Positions 6,633 to 13,343 of a stretch of DNA of 14,114 nucleotides are shown in pieces. Made by a program: the position numbers and the translations under genes. Below the pieces are notes generated by a model. The model was not told where the DNA came from and did not search any database. It worked only from the letters and a program-made list of their open reading frames with translations. The DNA lies in assembly GCA_945957495.1 (NCBI GenBank), contig CAMFLG010000033.1, positions 1 through 14,114 of the forward strand, given 5' to 3'. The first letter of the stretch is position 1; each line of letters opens with the position of its first letter. Origin of the DNA: an uncultured Pseudorhodobacter sp. (lineage in GTDB: Bacteria; Pseudomonadota; Alphaproteobacteria; Rhodobacterales; Rhodobacteraceae).

Positions 6633-7505
6633 TCAGAGAATCCCGGCGTGCTGCATCGCGGATTTGATGCGGGTCTTGGTGGCATCGGTCAGACCAACCA
6701 GCGGCAGGCGCACGTCTTCGCTGCACAGACCCTGCAGGGACAGACCGTACTTGGCCCCGGCCAGACCCGGTTCCAGGAAGATCGCCTCGTGCAGCGGCAT
6801 CAGTTTGTCCTGATAGGCCAGCGCGCGCGCATAGTCACCCGCCAGTGTGGCCGCCTGAAATTCCGCGCACAGCCGCGGCGCGACGTTGGCGGTGACAGAG
6901 ATGCAGCCAACCCCGCCATGGGCGTTGAAGCCCAAAGCGGTGGCATCCTCGCCCGACAGCTGGATGAAATCCGGCCCGCAGGTGATGCGCTGCATCGACA
7001 CACGCTCGATCTTGCCGGTGGCATCCTTGACGCCGATGATGCGCGGCAGTTTTGCCAGCGTGCCCATGGTTTCGGGCGTCATATCCACGACAGAGCGGCC
7101 GGGGATGTTGTAAATGATGATCGGCAGGCTGCAGCAATCATGCAGCGCGGTGAAATGCGCGATCAGGCCGGCCTGCGTGGGTTTGTTGTAATAGGGCGTC
7201 ACCACCAGCGCCGCGGTGGCGCCAACACGTTCGGCGTGGCGGATCAGGCTGATGCCCTCAACCGTGTTGTTCGATCCGGCCCCCGCGATCACCGGAACGC
7301 GGCCCGCGGCGGTTTCGACCACCACTTCGATGACCTTCTGATGTTCTTCGTGGGAAAGCGTCGGGCTTTCGCCGGTGGTGCCCACCGGGACCAGCCCCGT
7401 CGAGCCTTCGGCGATGTGCCATTCGACCAGCTTCTTCAGCGTCACCAGATCAAGTTCGCCGTTCTTGAACGGCGTAACCAGTGCGGGAAGGGACCCTTTG
7501 ATCAT
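6633..7505 (-). CDS. dapA: 4-hydroxy-tetrahydrodipicolinate synthase
   Basis: Condenses pyruvate with aspartate semialdehyde in the first committed step to diaminopimelate and lysine. At 290 residues it is close to E. coli DapA (292). Family residues are all visible: Thr43-Thr44 in GTTGESPTLSHEEH, Tyr106 in VTPYYNKPTQ, Tyr132 and Arg137 in YNIPGRS, and the Schiff-base Lys160 in IIGVKDATGK. The start is ATG at 7505 (MIKGSLPALVTPFKNG), with GGAG in TAGGAGACGCGTGCC ahead of it. It is divergent from the lytic transglycosylase gene. Both serve cell-wall metabolism, one making a peptidoglycan precursor and the other cutting the polymer. A 3'-flank motif follows the TGA stop within a few bases. Confidence 0.97.
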   Translation of the reverse strand: MIKGSLPALVTPFKNGELDLVTLKKLVEWHIAEGSTGLVPVGTTGESPTLSHEEHQKVIEVVVETAAGRVPVIAGAGSNNTVEGISLIRHAERVGATAALVVTPYYNKPTQAGLIAHFTALHDCCSLPIIIYNIPGRSVVDMTPETMGTLAKLPRIIGVKDATGKIERVSMQRITCGPDFIQLSGEDATALGFNAHGGVGCISVTANVAPRLCAEFQAATLAGDYARALAYQDKLMPLHEAIFLEPGLAGAKYGLSLQGLCSEDVRLPLVGLTDATKTRIKSAMQHAGIL

Positions 7506-7673
7506 GGCACGCGTCTCCTATAGGGGGCTTGGGATGAATCGCCCGGTTGTAAACGCGCCCTACCTAACCGGGACCGGGCAATTTGCCAAGCGTGGGCGGC
7601 ATTCTGCCGGGCGATTGCGGGAATAACGGCCTTGTGGCTTGTGACGCGGGGCGGGCTGAGGCAAAATCCGGTC
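7506..7673. promoter_or_regulatory. Divergent dapA / transglycosylase promoter region
   Basis: The 168-bp gap between two divergent starts must carry promoters for both genes. It holds a 7-bp inverted repeat, CCCGGTT (7542-7548) and AACCGGG (7566-7572), in the dapA leader, and a GGCAA-T-TTGCC palindrome at 7577-7587. On the minus strand TTGGCA overlaps this palindrome, with TAGGTA 17 nt downstream, as a poor promoter match. No clear sigma-70 box pair can be fixed for the plus strand. Confidence 0.35.
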
Positions 7674-9638
7674 ATGAAAAGAATAATAAACTGGGCCCGG
7701 GCAGGGGCGATATGTGTATCCATGGCGGTTTTCGGGGCTTTGGCAGGTGTTGCCAGGGCGGATGAGGCTGCATCACTGGCGCAGGCGCAAAAGGCGGCGG
7801 ATGCCAAGGACTGGCCCACGGCGCTGACGGCGGCGCAGGGGGCGGGGGCCTTGGGCGGCGACGTGATCCTGTGGCAATGGCTGCGGGATGGACAGGGCCG
7901 TCTGGGCGATTACGAGGCGTTCCTGCAGCGCCGCCCGGATTGGCCTGGACTGCCCTTGCTGAAGGAAAAGGGCGAACAGGCGGTGGCACGCTCCACCGAC
8001 CCGGCGCGGATCATCGCCTATTTCAACGGTGATCTGCCCCGCACCGGGCAAGGTGCCGTGGCGCTGATCGTGGCGCTGAACACGACCGGGCAGACAGAGG
8101 CCGCGCGCACCGAAGCCGCGCGCGCCTGGGTCGCGCTGAAATTCAGCGCCGAGGATCAGACGGCGATGCTGGATGTGGCGGGCGACGTGGTGCGCCCGCT
8201 GAACGTGGCACGGCTGGATGCCATTCTGTGGGACAGCAGCCGCCGGGCAGAGGCCACGCGGATGCTGCCCTTGCTGCCTGCGGACTGGCGCGCCCTGACC
8301 GAGGCGCGGATTGCGCTGCAAACCGATGCCAAGACGGCCTCGGCCCTGGTGGCCGCCGTGCCGAAATCGGTGGCGGATGACCCGGGCCTTGCCTACGACC
8401 GTTTCAACTACCGCATGCGTAAGGACGATTACGCCGGGGCGGCAGAGATGATCCTGACCCGCAGCAAGACGGCGGAGGGGCTGGGTATTCCCGAAAACTG
8501 GGCGCTGCGCCGCGCCGATCTGGCCCGCATCCTGATGCGGCAGGGCGAGGTGAAAACAGCCTACCGCGTGGCGTCCAGCCATCACATGGCGGGCGGCGAT
8601 GGTTTTGCCGAGCTGGAGTTTCTGTCCGGCTATATCGCGCTGCGCAAACTGGGCGATCCGGCCACGGCGGTAAAGCATTTCCAACGGATGCGGCCTGCGG
8701 TGGTGACGGCGATTTCGGTGGCGCGGGCGGAATACTGGACGGGCCGCGCGCTGGACGCCAAGGGCGATACGGCGGGGGCCAAGGCCGCCTATCAGAAGGC
8801 GGCGAAGTATCAGACCGCCTATTACGGCCTGCTTGCGGCCGAAAAACTGGGCCTGACGCTGGACGCGGGGCTGGTGGATGTGGGCGAACCGGGGCCGGGG
8901 TGGAAAACCGCCAGCTTTGCCAAATCGTCGGTGCTGGCGGCGGGGCGGCTGATTGCGCAATCGGGCAACCGGCCCTTGGCCGCACGCTTCTTCCTGCATC
9001 TGGGCGAAAGCCTGTCGGATGCCGAACTTGGCCAGCTGGCCGATCTCGCCCTGCGGCTGGACGAGCCCTATATCGCGGTTCTGGTGGCAAAGGCCGCGGC
9101 AGAGCGCGGCGTGATCCTGCCGCGCGCCTATTTCCCGGTGCCCGATATGGTGCCGGATCAACTGCCGGTCAGCCGGGCGCTGGCGCTGGCAATCTCGCGC
9201 CGGGAAAGCGAATTCAACCCGGCGGCGCAAAGCAAGGCAGGCGCGCGCGGGCTGATGCAGGTGATGCCTGCCACGGCAGAGATGCTGGCCAAGGCGGCGG
9301 GCGAGGAGTTTTCGGCCAGTCGGCTGATCACCGATCCGGCCTTCAACGTGCGGATGGGATCGACCTATCTGTCGCATATGACCGAAAAATTCGGCCCCGC
9401 CGTGGCGCTGATTGCCTCTGGCTACAACGCGGGGCCGGGGCGGCCGGTGAAGTGGATCGACCAATACGGCGACCCCCGCCGCGACAGCGTCGATGTGGTC
9501 GATTGGGTGGAAAGCATCCCCTTCACCGAAACCCGCACCTATGTGATGCGGGTGGCCGAAGGTGTGGTGATCTATCGCGCCCGGCTGAAGGGACAGCCCG
9601 GCCCGGTGCGCATCACGGCAGAGTTGACGGGGCGCTGA
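7674..9638 (+). CDS. slt: Soluble lytic murein transglycosylase (Slt type)
   Basis: A periplasmic enzyme cleaving the MurNAc-GlcNAc bond of peptidoglycan with formation of 1,6-anhydroMurNAc. The 654 residues (E. coli Slt70 is 645 with signal) begin with a signal peptide: basic MKRIINWAR, a hydrophobic stretch, then GVARA before Asp30 as the likely cleavage site. A long Ala-rich helical region (about 30-480) matches the superhelical U/L domains of Slt70. The catalytic SLT domain follows with Glu511 in AISRRESEFNP, then GLMQVMPATAEMLA, and YNAGPGR at 584-590. The ATG at 7674 was chosen because it opens the signal peptide; a TTG at 7632 would put 14 polar residues before it. Its 3' end overlaps the convergent EamA gene by 26 bp. 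Confidence 0.94.
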   Translation: MKRIINWARAGAICVSMAVFGALAGVARADEAASLAQAQKAADAKDWPTALTAAQGAGALGGDVILWQWLRDGQGRLGDYEAFLQRRPDWPGLPLLKEKGEQAVARSTDPARIIAYFNGDLPRTGQGAVALIVALNTTGQTEAARTEAARAWVALKFSAEDQTAMLDVAGDVVRPLNVARLDAILWDSSRRAEATRMLPLLPADWRALTEARIALQTDAKTASALVAAVPKSVADDPGLAYDRFNYRMRKDDYAGAAEMILTRSKTAEGLGIPENWALRRADLARILMRQGEVKTAYRVASSHHMAGGDGFAELEFLSGYIALRKLGDPATAVKHFQRMRPAVVTAISVARAEYWTGRALDAKGDTAGAKAAYQKAAKYQTAYYGLLAAEKLGLTLDAGLVDVGEPGPGWKTASFAKSSVLAAGRLIAQSGNRPLAARFFLHLGESLSDAELGQLADLALRLDEPYIAVLVAKAAAERGVILPRAYFPVPDMVPDQLPVSRALALAISRRESEFNPAAQSKAGARGLMQVMPATAEMLAKAAGEEFSASRLITDPAFNVRMGSTYLSHMTEKFGPAVALIASGYNAGPGRPVKWIDQYGDPRRDSVDVVDWVESIPFTETRTYVMRVAEGVVIYRARLKGQPGPVRITAELTGR

Positions 9639-10524
9639 CCTGCGCGCGCAATCGTTGGCGCCACAGGGTAAAGACGCCCGCCGCAACCACGATGGCGGCG
9701 CCCACGATCACATGGGTCTGCAGCGCCTCGCCGAACAGGGTGATGCCCAGCGCCGCCACGAACACCAGTTGCAGATAGGCGAATGGCTGCACCGCCGACG
9801 CCTCTGCCACCGCATAGGTGCGGATCAGCAACCAGTGCCCCAGCGCCCCGGTGCAGCACAACGTTGCCATCCAGACCCAATCGGTGGGCGTCATCGCCTG
9901 CCAGTGCCACAGCCCGATCGGCGTCATCGCAACGGCGCCTGCCGTGCCCGTCCAGAAGAAACTGACAGAGGCCGCATCCTTGCGCGCGACATAGCGGGTC
10001 AGCAGCCCGTATAGCGCGAACAGGAATGACGACAGCAGCGGCACCAGCGCCCAGGGCGAAAACACCGCAAACCCCGGTTGCAGGATGATCAGCACGCCGA
10101 CAAAGCCGACACCAATCGCAGCCCAGCGCCGCCAGCCGACCTGTTCGCCCAGGATCGGGCCGGACAGGGCCGCCACCAGCAGCGGATAGCAGGTAAACAC
10201 CGCATGGCTTTCGATCAGACCCAGTTTGACGAAGGCCACCACCATGACGCAAACCTCTGCCACCAGCAGCACGCCACGAAAGATCTGAAGGACCGGGTAA
10301 GCGCTGCGCGTGGCACCGCGCAGCCCGCCGGGCGCGCGCGAGGCCAAGGCCATGACGAAGGCCGCAAAGAACCAGAACCGGATCATCACCACCATGAAGA
10401 CGTTGTAGCTGCCGGCAAGATGCGTCGAAATCCCGTCCTGCACCGCGAAAACCGCCGTAGTTGCGATCATCAGCCAGATGCCCAGCCTTGTGTTCTGGGT
10501 GGCTTTCATAGGCTGCGCGGTCAT
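9613..10524 (-). CDS. EamA/DMT-family transporter (fourth, tandem pair)
   Basis: A 303-residue, ten-helix EamA transporter, clearly paralogous to the gene just upstream. Both have FAVQDG near the start, then HLAGxYN, LGLIESHAVF or LIGLIESHAVF, LSGPxLGE, GVLIILQPG and EASxVQPFAYLQ in the same order. Roughly half of all positions match by eye. The start is ATG at 10524, overlapping the upstream stop as ATGA (10521-10524), with GAAGG about ten nt before. This suggests translational coupling in an mnmD-EamA-EamA operon. The frame stays open far upstream (to about 10800), but that part is antisense-like read-through of the neighbour. Its last 26 bp overlap the 3' end of the convergent transglycosylase gene. 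Substrate unknown. Confidence 0.88.
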   Translation of the reverse strand: MTAQPMKATQNTRLGIWLMIATTAVFAVQDGISTHLAGSYNVFMVVMIRFWFFAAFVMALASRAPGGLRGATRSAYPVLQIFRGVLLVAEVCVMVVAFVKLGLIESHAVFTCYPLLVAALSGPILGEQVGWRRWAAIGVGFVGVLIILQPGFAVFSPWALVPLLSSFLFALYGLLTRYVARKDAASVSFFWTGTAGAVAMTPIGLWHWQAMTPTDWVWMATLCCTGALGHWLLIRTYAVAEASAVQPFAYLQLVFVAALGITLFGEALQTHVIVGAAIVVAAGVFTLWRQRLRAQVSAPSTLP

Positions 10525-11396
10525 TCCACGGCCACCTTCGCCGCCTGATTGCTGTGCCACAGCGCATAAATCCCGGCAGCCACGATCAGCGCCGTCCCCA
10601 GCACCACTGACAGAGCCAGCGTCTCGCCATAAACCGTGATGCCGATGATCGAGACAAACACGATCTGCAGATAGGCAAAGGGCTGCACCGAGGATGCCTC
10701 GGCCACCTGATAGCATTTCAGCAAAAGCCAGTGCGAAAAGACCGAAATCGAGGCGTAGATCATCAGAAAGGCCAGGTCGATGCCGCCGATGGCCTGCCAA
10801 TGCGGCAGCCCGATCGCCGTCATGATCACCGCGCCAATCACCCCGGGCCAGAAGAACGCCGGAAAGGTCGGCTCATCCCGCGTGGTCAGCCGGGTCAGCA
10901 CCGAATAGGTGGCAAAGAAGAACGCCGAAATCAGCGGCAACAGGGCGGGCCAACTGAACACGCCCGATCCCGGTTGCAGGATGATCAGCACCCCGATCAT
11001 GCCCACCCCCACCGCCGCCCAGCGTTGCCAGCTAAGCCGTTCGCCCAACACCGGGCCGGACAGCGCCACGATCAACAGCGGGCAGACGGCAAACACCGCA
11101 TGGCTTTCGATCAACCCGATCAGGGTATAGCCGTAGATGATCACGCAGATCTCTGCTACCAACAGCAAAGAGCGCACCACATGCGCAGGTAACCGCCGCG
11201 ACCGGATCGCGGCGCGAAAGCCTTCGGGGCGCCGCAGCGCCAGCACGGTGACAAACCCGGCAAAGCACCAATAGCGCACCATCACCACCATCAGCGTGTT
11301 GTAAGTGCCCGCCAGATGCCGGGAAAATCCGTCCTGCACCGCAAAGGACGCGACAGCCGCGATCATCAGCAAGATGCCCTTGCGGTTGGCAGTCAT
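10521..11396 (-). CDS. EamA/DMT-family transporter (third, tandem pair)
   Basis: A 291-residue, ten-helix EamA transporter with two EamA halves: LSGPVLGERLSWQRWAAVGV then GVLIILQPG in the first, and EASSVQPFAYLQIVFVSII then YGETLALSVVLGTALIVA in the second. The start is ATG at 11396 (MTANRKGILLMIAAVASFAV), preceded by AGGAG seven nt upstream. It overlaps the mnmD stop as ATGA (11393-11396) and the next EamA start in the same way. Both junctions being 4-nt overlaps argues for one transcript with coupled translation. It most likely arose with its downstream neighbour by tandem duplication. Some DMT proteins import S-adenosylmethionine in Rickettsia; the link to SAM-using MnmD here is only positional. 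Confidence 0.88.
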   Translation of the reverse strand: MTANRKGILLMIAAVASFAVQDGFSRHLAGTYNTLMVVMVRYWCFAGFVTVLALRRPEGFRAAIRSRRLPAHVVRSLLLVAEICVIIYGYTLIGLIESHAVFAVCPLLIVALSGPVLGERLSWQRWAAVGVGMIGVLIILQPGSGVFSWPALLPLISAFFFATYSVLTRLTTRDEPTFPAFFWPGVIGAVIMTAIGLPHWQAIGGIDLAFLMIYASISVFSHWLLLKCYQVAEASSVQPFAYLQIVFVSIIGITVYGETLALSVVLGTALIVAAGIYALWHSNQAAKVAVE

Positions 11397-12058
11397 GGCA
11401 GAACTCCTGCGCTCATATGGCGTTTCTTGCCGTGGCCGGGTTGGCGGCTGACGGTGAACCCGGCCTCGGCCAGCGCGCGGCGCACATGGCCCGCGGCGGT
11501 ATAGGTGGCGAATGTGCCGCCGGGGGCGGTGTGACGGGCGACCTGCGCCAGAATTTCGGGCGACCACAGTTCGGGGTTCTTGGCGGGCGAAAACCCGTCC
11601 AGAAACCATGCATCCGCCCGGCCTTGCCACGCCGCCAGCGTGTCGCGGGCATCGCCGATGATCACCTCTGCCGTGATCGGGCCAAGGGTGAACCGGGTTT
11701 CCCCCCGCGCCCAGGCTTGCAGAAACGGCTCTGCCACGGCGCGTGCCTCGGGGAAATGATCCAGCGCGCGGGCGATATCGGCGGCGGGCAGCGGGAAGGC
11801 CTCGAAACTGGTGAAGCGGATCGGCGTGGTGGGATTGGCGATCAGCAGCGCCAGCAGGTTCAACCCGGTGCCAAAGCCCAACTCCGCCACCTGAAACCCC
11901 GGACGCAGCCGCGCGGGCAGGTCATTCCCGGCCAGAAACACATGCCGCGTTTCAGCCAACCCGTCGTTCAGCGAGAAATACGGATCGTCAAAGCGCAACG
12001 ATACCGGAATCACGCCATCGCGCCAGTTCAGGTTGCCTTCATCGCCCAAGATTGTCAT
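11393..12058 (-). CDS. mnmD: tRNA mnm5(s2)U34 methyltransferase MnmD
   Basis: A SAM-dependent methyltransferase matching the N-terminal half of E. coli MnmC, which converts nm5(s2)U34 to mnm5(s2)U34 in tRNAs reading split codon boxes. The 221 residues contain FDDPYFSLNDGLAETRHVFL (23-42), close to the FDDVYFS...GLEETRYVFL of MnmC. They also contain the SAM loop AELGFGTGLN (58-67), FEAFPL, DGFSPAKNPELW (154-165, catalytic-domain signature) and the end VRRALAEAGF...GKKRHM. The ATG at 12058 places FDDPYFS as in E. coli; an ATG at 12088 would add ten residues. It lacks the FAD domain of MnmC, which is probably the divergent gene 47 bp away. Its stop overlaps the next EamA start (ATGA). Confidence 0.92.
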   Translation of the reverse strand: MTILGDEGNLNWRDGVIPVSLRFDDPYFSLNDGLAETRHVFLAGNDLPARLRPGFQVAELGFGTGLNLLALLIANPTTPIRFTSFEAFPLPAADIARALDHFPEARAVAEPFLQAWARGETRFTLGPITAEVIIGDARDTLAAWQGRADAWFLDGFSPAKNPELWSPEILAQVARHTAPGGTFATYTAAGHVRRALAEAGFTVSRQPGHGKKRHMSAGVLP

Positions 12059-12105
12059 GTGTCGGTCGCCCTTGATCGGGCGGACCATGGGGAAGGTGCG
12101 GCAAA
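12059..12105. promoter_or_regulatory. 47-bp divergent gap with imperfect palindrome
   Basis: The gap between the mnmD and FAD-oxidoreductase starts contains GGTCGCCC-TTGATC-GGGCGGACC (12064-12086), an inverted repeat with one extra base in the right arm. Only ribosome sites and this repeat fit in 47 bp, so at least one promoter must reach into a coding region or be leaderless. The repeat may be a shared operator. Confidence 0.35.
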
Positions 12106-13134
12106 ATGGCAAGGGTCGATCTGACAGTGCGCGGCGGCGGCATCTTTGGCCTGTCGATCGCCTGGGCAGCGGCCCGACGCGGTGCCAAAGTGCGGCTGAT
12201 CGAGACGCAGCGCATCGGCGCCGGGTCATCGGGCGGCGTGGTCGGTGCGCTTTCGCCGCATGTGCCGGAAAACTGGAATGCCAAGAAGGCGTTTCAACTG
12301 CAAAGCCTGCTGATGGCTCAAGGTTGGTGGCAAGCGGTGGAATCCGCCGCCGCCCTGCCCACGGGCTATGCGCGCTCTGGCCGCCTGCAACCCTTGGCCG
12401 ATGCTGCGGCGGTTGATCTTGCGCAAAAGCGCGCCACCACCGCCCGCGATCTGTGGCAGGGCCAGGCCGAATGGCGTCTGATCCCCGCCACGGGTGCCGC
12501 CTGGGAGCCCGCCTCACCCTCGGGCTGGCTGGTACACGATACCCTCAGCGCCCGGCTGCACCCCCGCATGGCGGCCGCTGCTTTGGTTGCCGCGATCCGC
12601 GCCAAGGGGGGCGAGGTGATCATCGGCGACGGCGCGGATGAAGGGCCGGTCGTCTGGGCCACCGGCCTTGCCGGGCTGCAGGCGCTTTCCCACGATCTGG
12701 GCCGGACCGTCGGTGATGGTGTCAAAGGTCAGGCGCTGTTGCTGCGCCACGCCGCCGAAACCCTGCCGCAGCTTTTCGTGGCCGGTCTGCACATCATCCC
12801 GCATGCCGACGGCACGGTCGCCATCGGCTCCACCTCGGAACACCAGTGGAGCGATCCTGCCAGCACCGATGACCAACTCACCGCCCTGCATAGCGCCGCC
12901 ATCGCCGCGCTGCCCGTGCTGGCCGGGGCCGAGGTGATCGAACGTTGGGCCGGGGTGCGACCCCGCGCCAAATCCCGTGCGCCACTTCTGGGCCACTGGC
13001 CGGGCCGCCCGGGGCATTATCTTGCTAATGGCGGCTTCAAGATCGGCTTCGGTATGGCGCCGAAAGTGGCCGAAGTCATGGCCGATCTGGTGCTGGAGGA
13101 CAAAGACACAATCCCGGAAGGTTTCCACCTGTAA
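12106..13134 (+). CDS. mnmC: FAD oxidoreductase, probable MnmC oxidase half
   Basis: A 342-residue DAO-family flavoenzyme. The N-terminal dinucleotide fold reads VRGGGIFGLSIAWAAARRG (G10, G12, G15), with Glu33 ending the second strand. It is followed by GAGSSGGVVGALSPHVPEN, much like GASGN..GALYPLL in the FAD half of E. coli MnmC. The C-terminal WAGVRPRAKSRAPLLGHWPG and GFKIGFGMAPKVAEVMADLV fit the substrate/FAD-closing region of DAO proteins. MnmC's FAD half removes the carboxymethyl group of cmnm5(s2)U34 to give nm5(s2)U34, the substrate of MnmD. The head-to-head position with mnmD makes that role the best guess. Glycine oxidase (ThiO) or another DAO enzyme is the alternative. The start is ATG at 12106 after GGAAGG. 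A 3'-flank motif follows the TAA. Confidence 0.78.
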   Translation: MARVDLTVRGGGIFGLSIAWAAARRGAKVRLIETQRIGAGSSGGVVGALSPHVPENWNAKKAFQLQSLLMAQGWWQAVESAAALPTGYARSGRLQPLADAAAVDLAQKRATTARDLWQGQAEWRLIPATGAAWEPASPSGWLVHDTLSARLHPRMAAAALVAAIRAKGGEVIIGDGADEGPVVWATGLAGLQALSHDLGRTVGDGVKGQALLLRHAAETLPQLFVAGLHIIPHADGTVAIGSTSEHQWSDPASTDDQLTALHSAAIAALPVLAGAEVIERWAGVRPRAKSRAPLLGHWPGRPGHYLANGGFKIGFGMAPKVAEVMADLVLEDKDTIPEGFHL

Positions 13135-13159
13135 CCCACTAAAACTTAAATAAAATTTT

Positions 13160-13232
13160 CCTTCACATTGGCAGAAATACTCCACGGGGGAAGGATTTGC
13201 ACCGCAAATCCGCGGGGGTGTGAAACCCCCGC
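13160..13232 (+). repeat. 3'-flank motif copy C with two hairpins
   Basis: CCTTCACATTGGCAGAAATA at 13160 runs into CTCCACGGGGGAAG and is followed by two perfect 8-bp hairpins: GGATTTGC-ACC-GCAAATCC (13193-13211) and GCGGGGGT-GTGAA-ACCCCCGC (13212-13232). The motif has the sense of the gene ending at 13134 and begins 26 nt after its TAA. An A/T-rich tract (13140-13159) separates the two. Read on the minus strand, the hairpins are followed by this T-rich tract, so they could also stop transcription from paaK. Confidence 0.6.
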
Positions 13233-13244
13233 TACGACGTCCAA

Positions 13245-13343
13245 AGCCTGTCTGGTTAAAACGGAATCGAAAATCGCTGCCTCTCGCTGCGCGCGACCGC
13301 GAATTTCGATCAGCATGTCTATGCTGAAACCAGACAGGCTCTA
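13245..13343 (-). repeat. Nested inverted-repeat element, copy 2
   Basis: The outer arms are perfect: AGCCTGTCTGGTT (13245-13257) and AACCAGACAGGCT (13328-13340). The inner arms ATCGAAAATCGC (13266-13277) and GCGAATTTCGAT (13299-13310) are identical to those of copy 1 at 2245-2345. The loop sequence TGCCTCTCGC is also shared. The minus-strand TAG stop of paaK (13341-13343) abuts the right outer arm, exactly as the aminotransferase TAG does in copy 1. Here the neighbours are convergent, so the element lies in a pure 3'-3' gap. No clear target-site duplication is seen. The conserved bases also give a repeated plus-strand peptide, KACLVxxESKIAASR, in both copies; it is probably not a gene. Confidence 0.75.

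Noticed and set aside
7773..9686. A 637-codon minus-strand open frame across the transglycosylase gene
   Set aside because: It is antisense to a well-supported slt gene, with His/Arg/Gln-rich low-complexity translation typical of shadow frames in GC-rich DNA and no recognisable domain.
9613..10800. An extended start for the fourth EamA protein at about 10800
   Set aside because: The extra N-terminus is non-hydrophobic and overlaps the upstream EamA gene; the ATG at 10524 gives the normal EamA N-terminus and an ATGA overlap.
11393..12517. An extended MnmD start at 12517
   Set aside because: The extension would run antisense through the start of the FAD oxidoreductase and has no homology; the ATG at 12058 aligns with E. 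coli MnmC.
13193..13340. A short CRISPR-like or tandem-repeat array
   Set aside because: The repeated strings here are the arms of hairpins in inverted orientation, not direct repeats separated by unique spacers.
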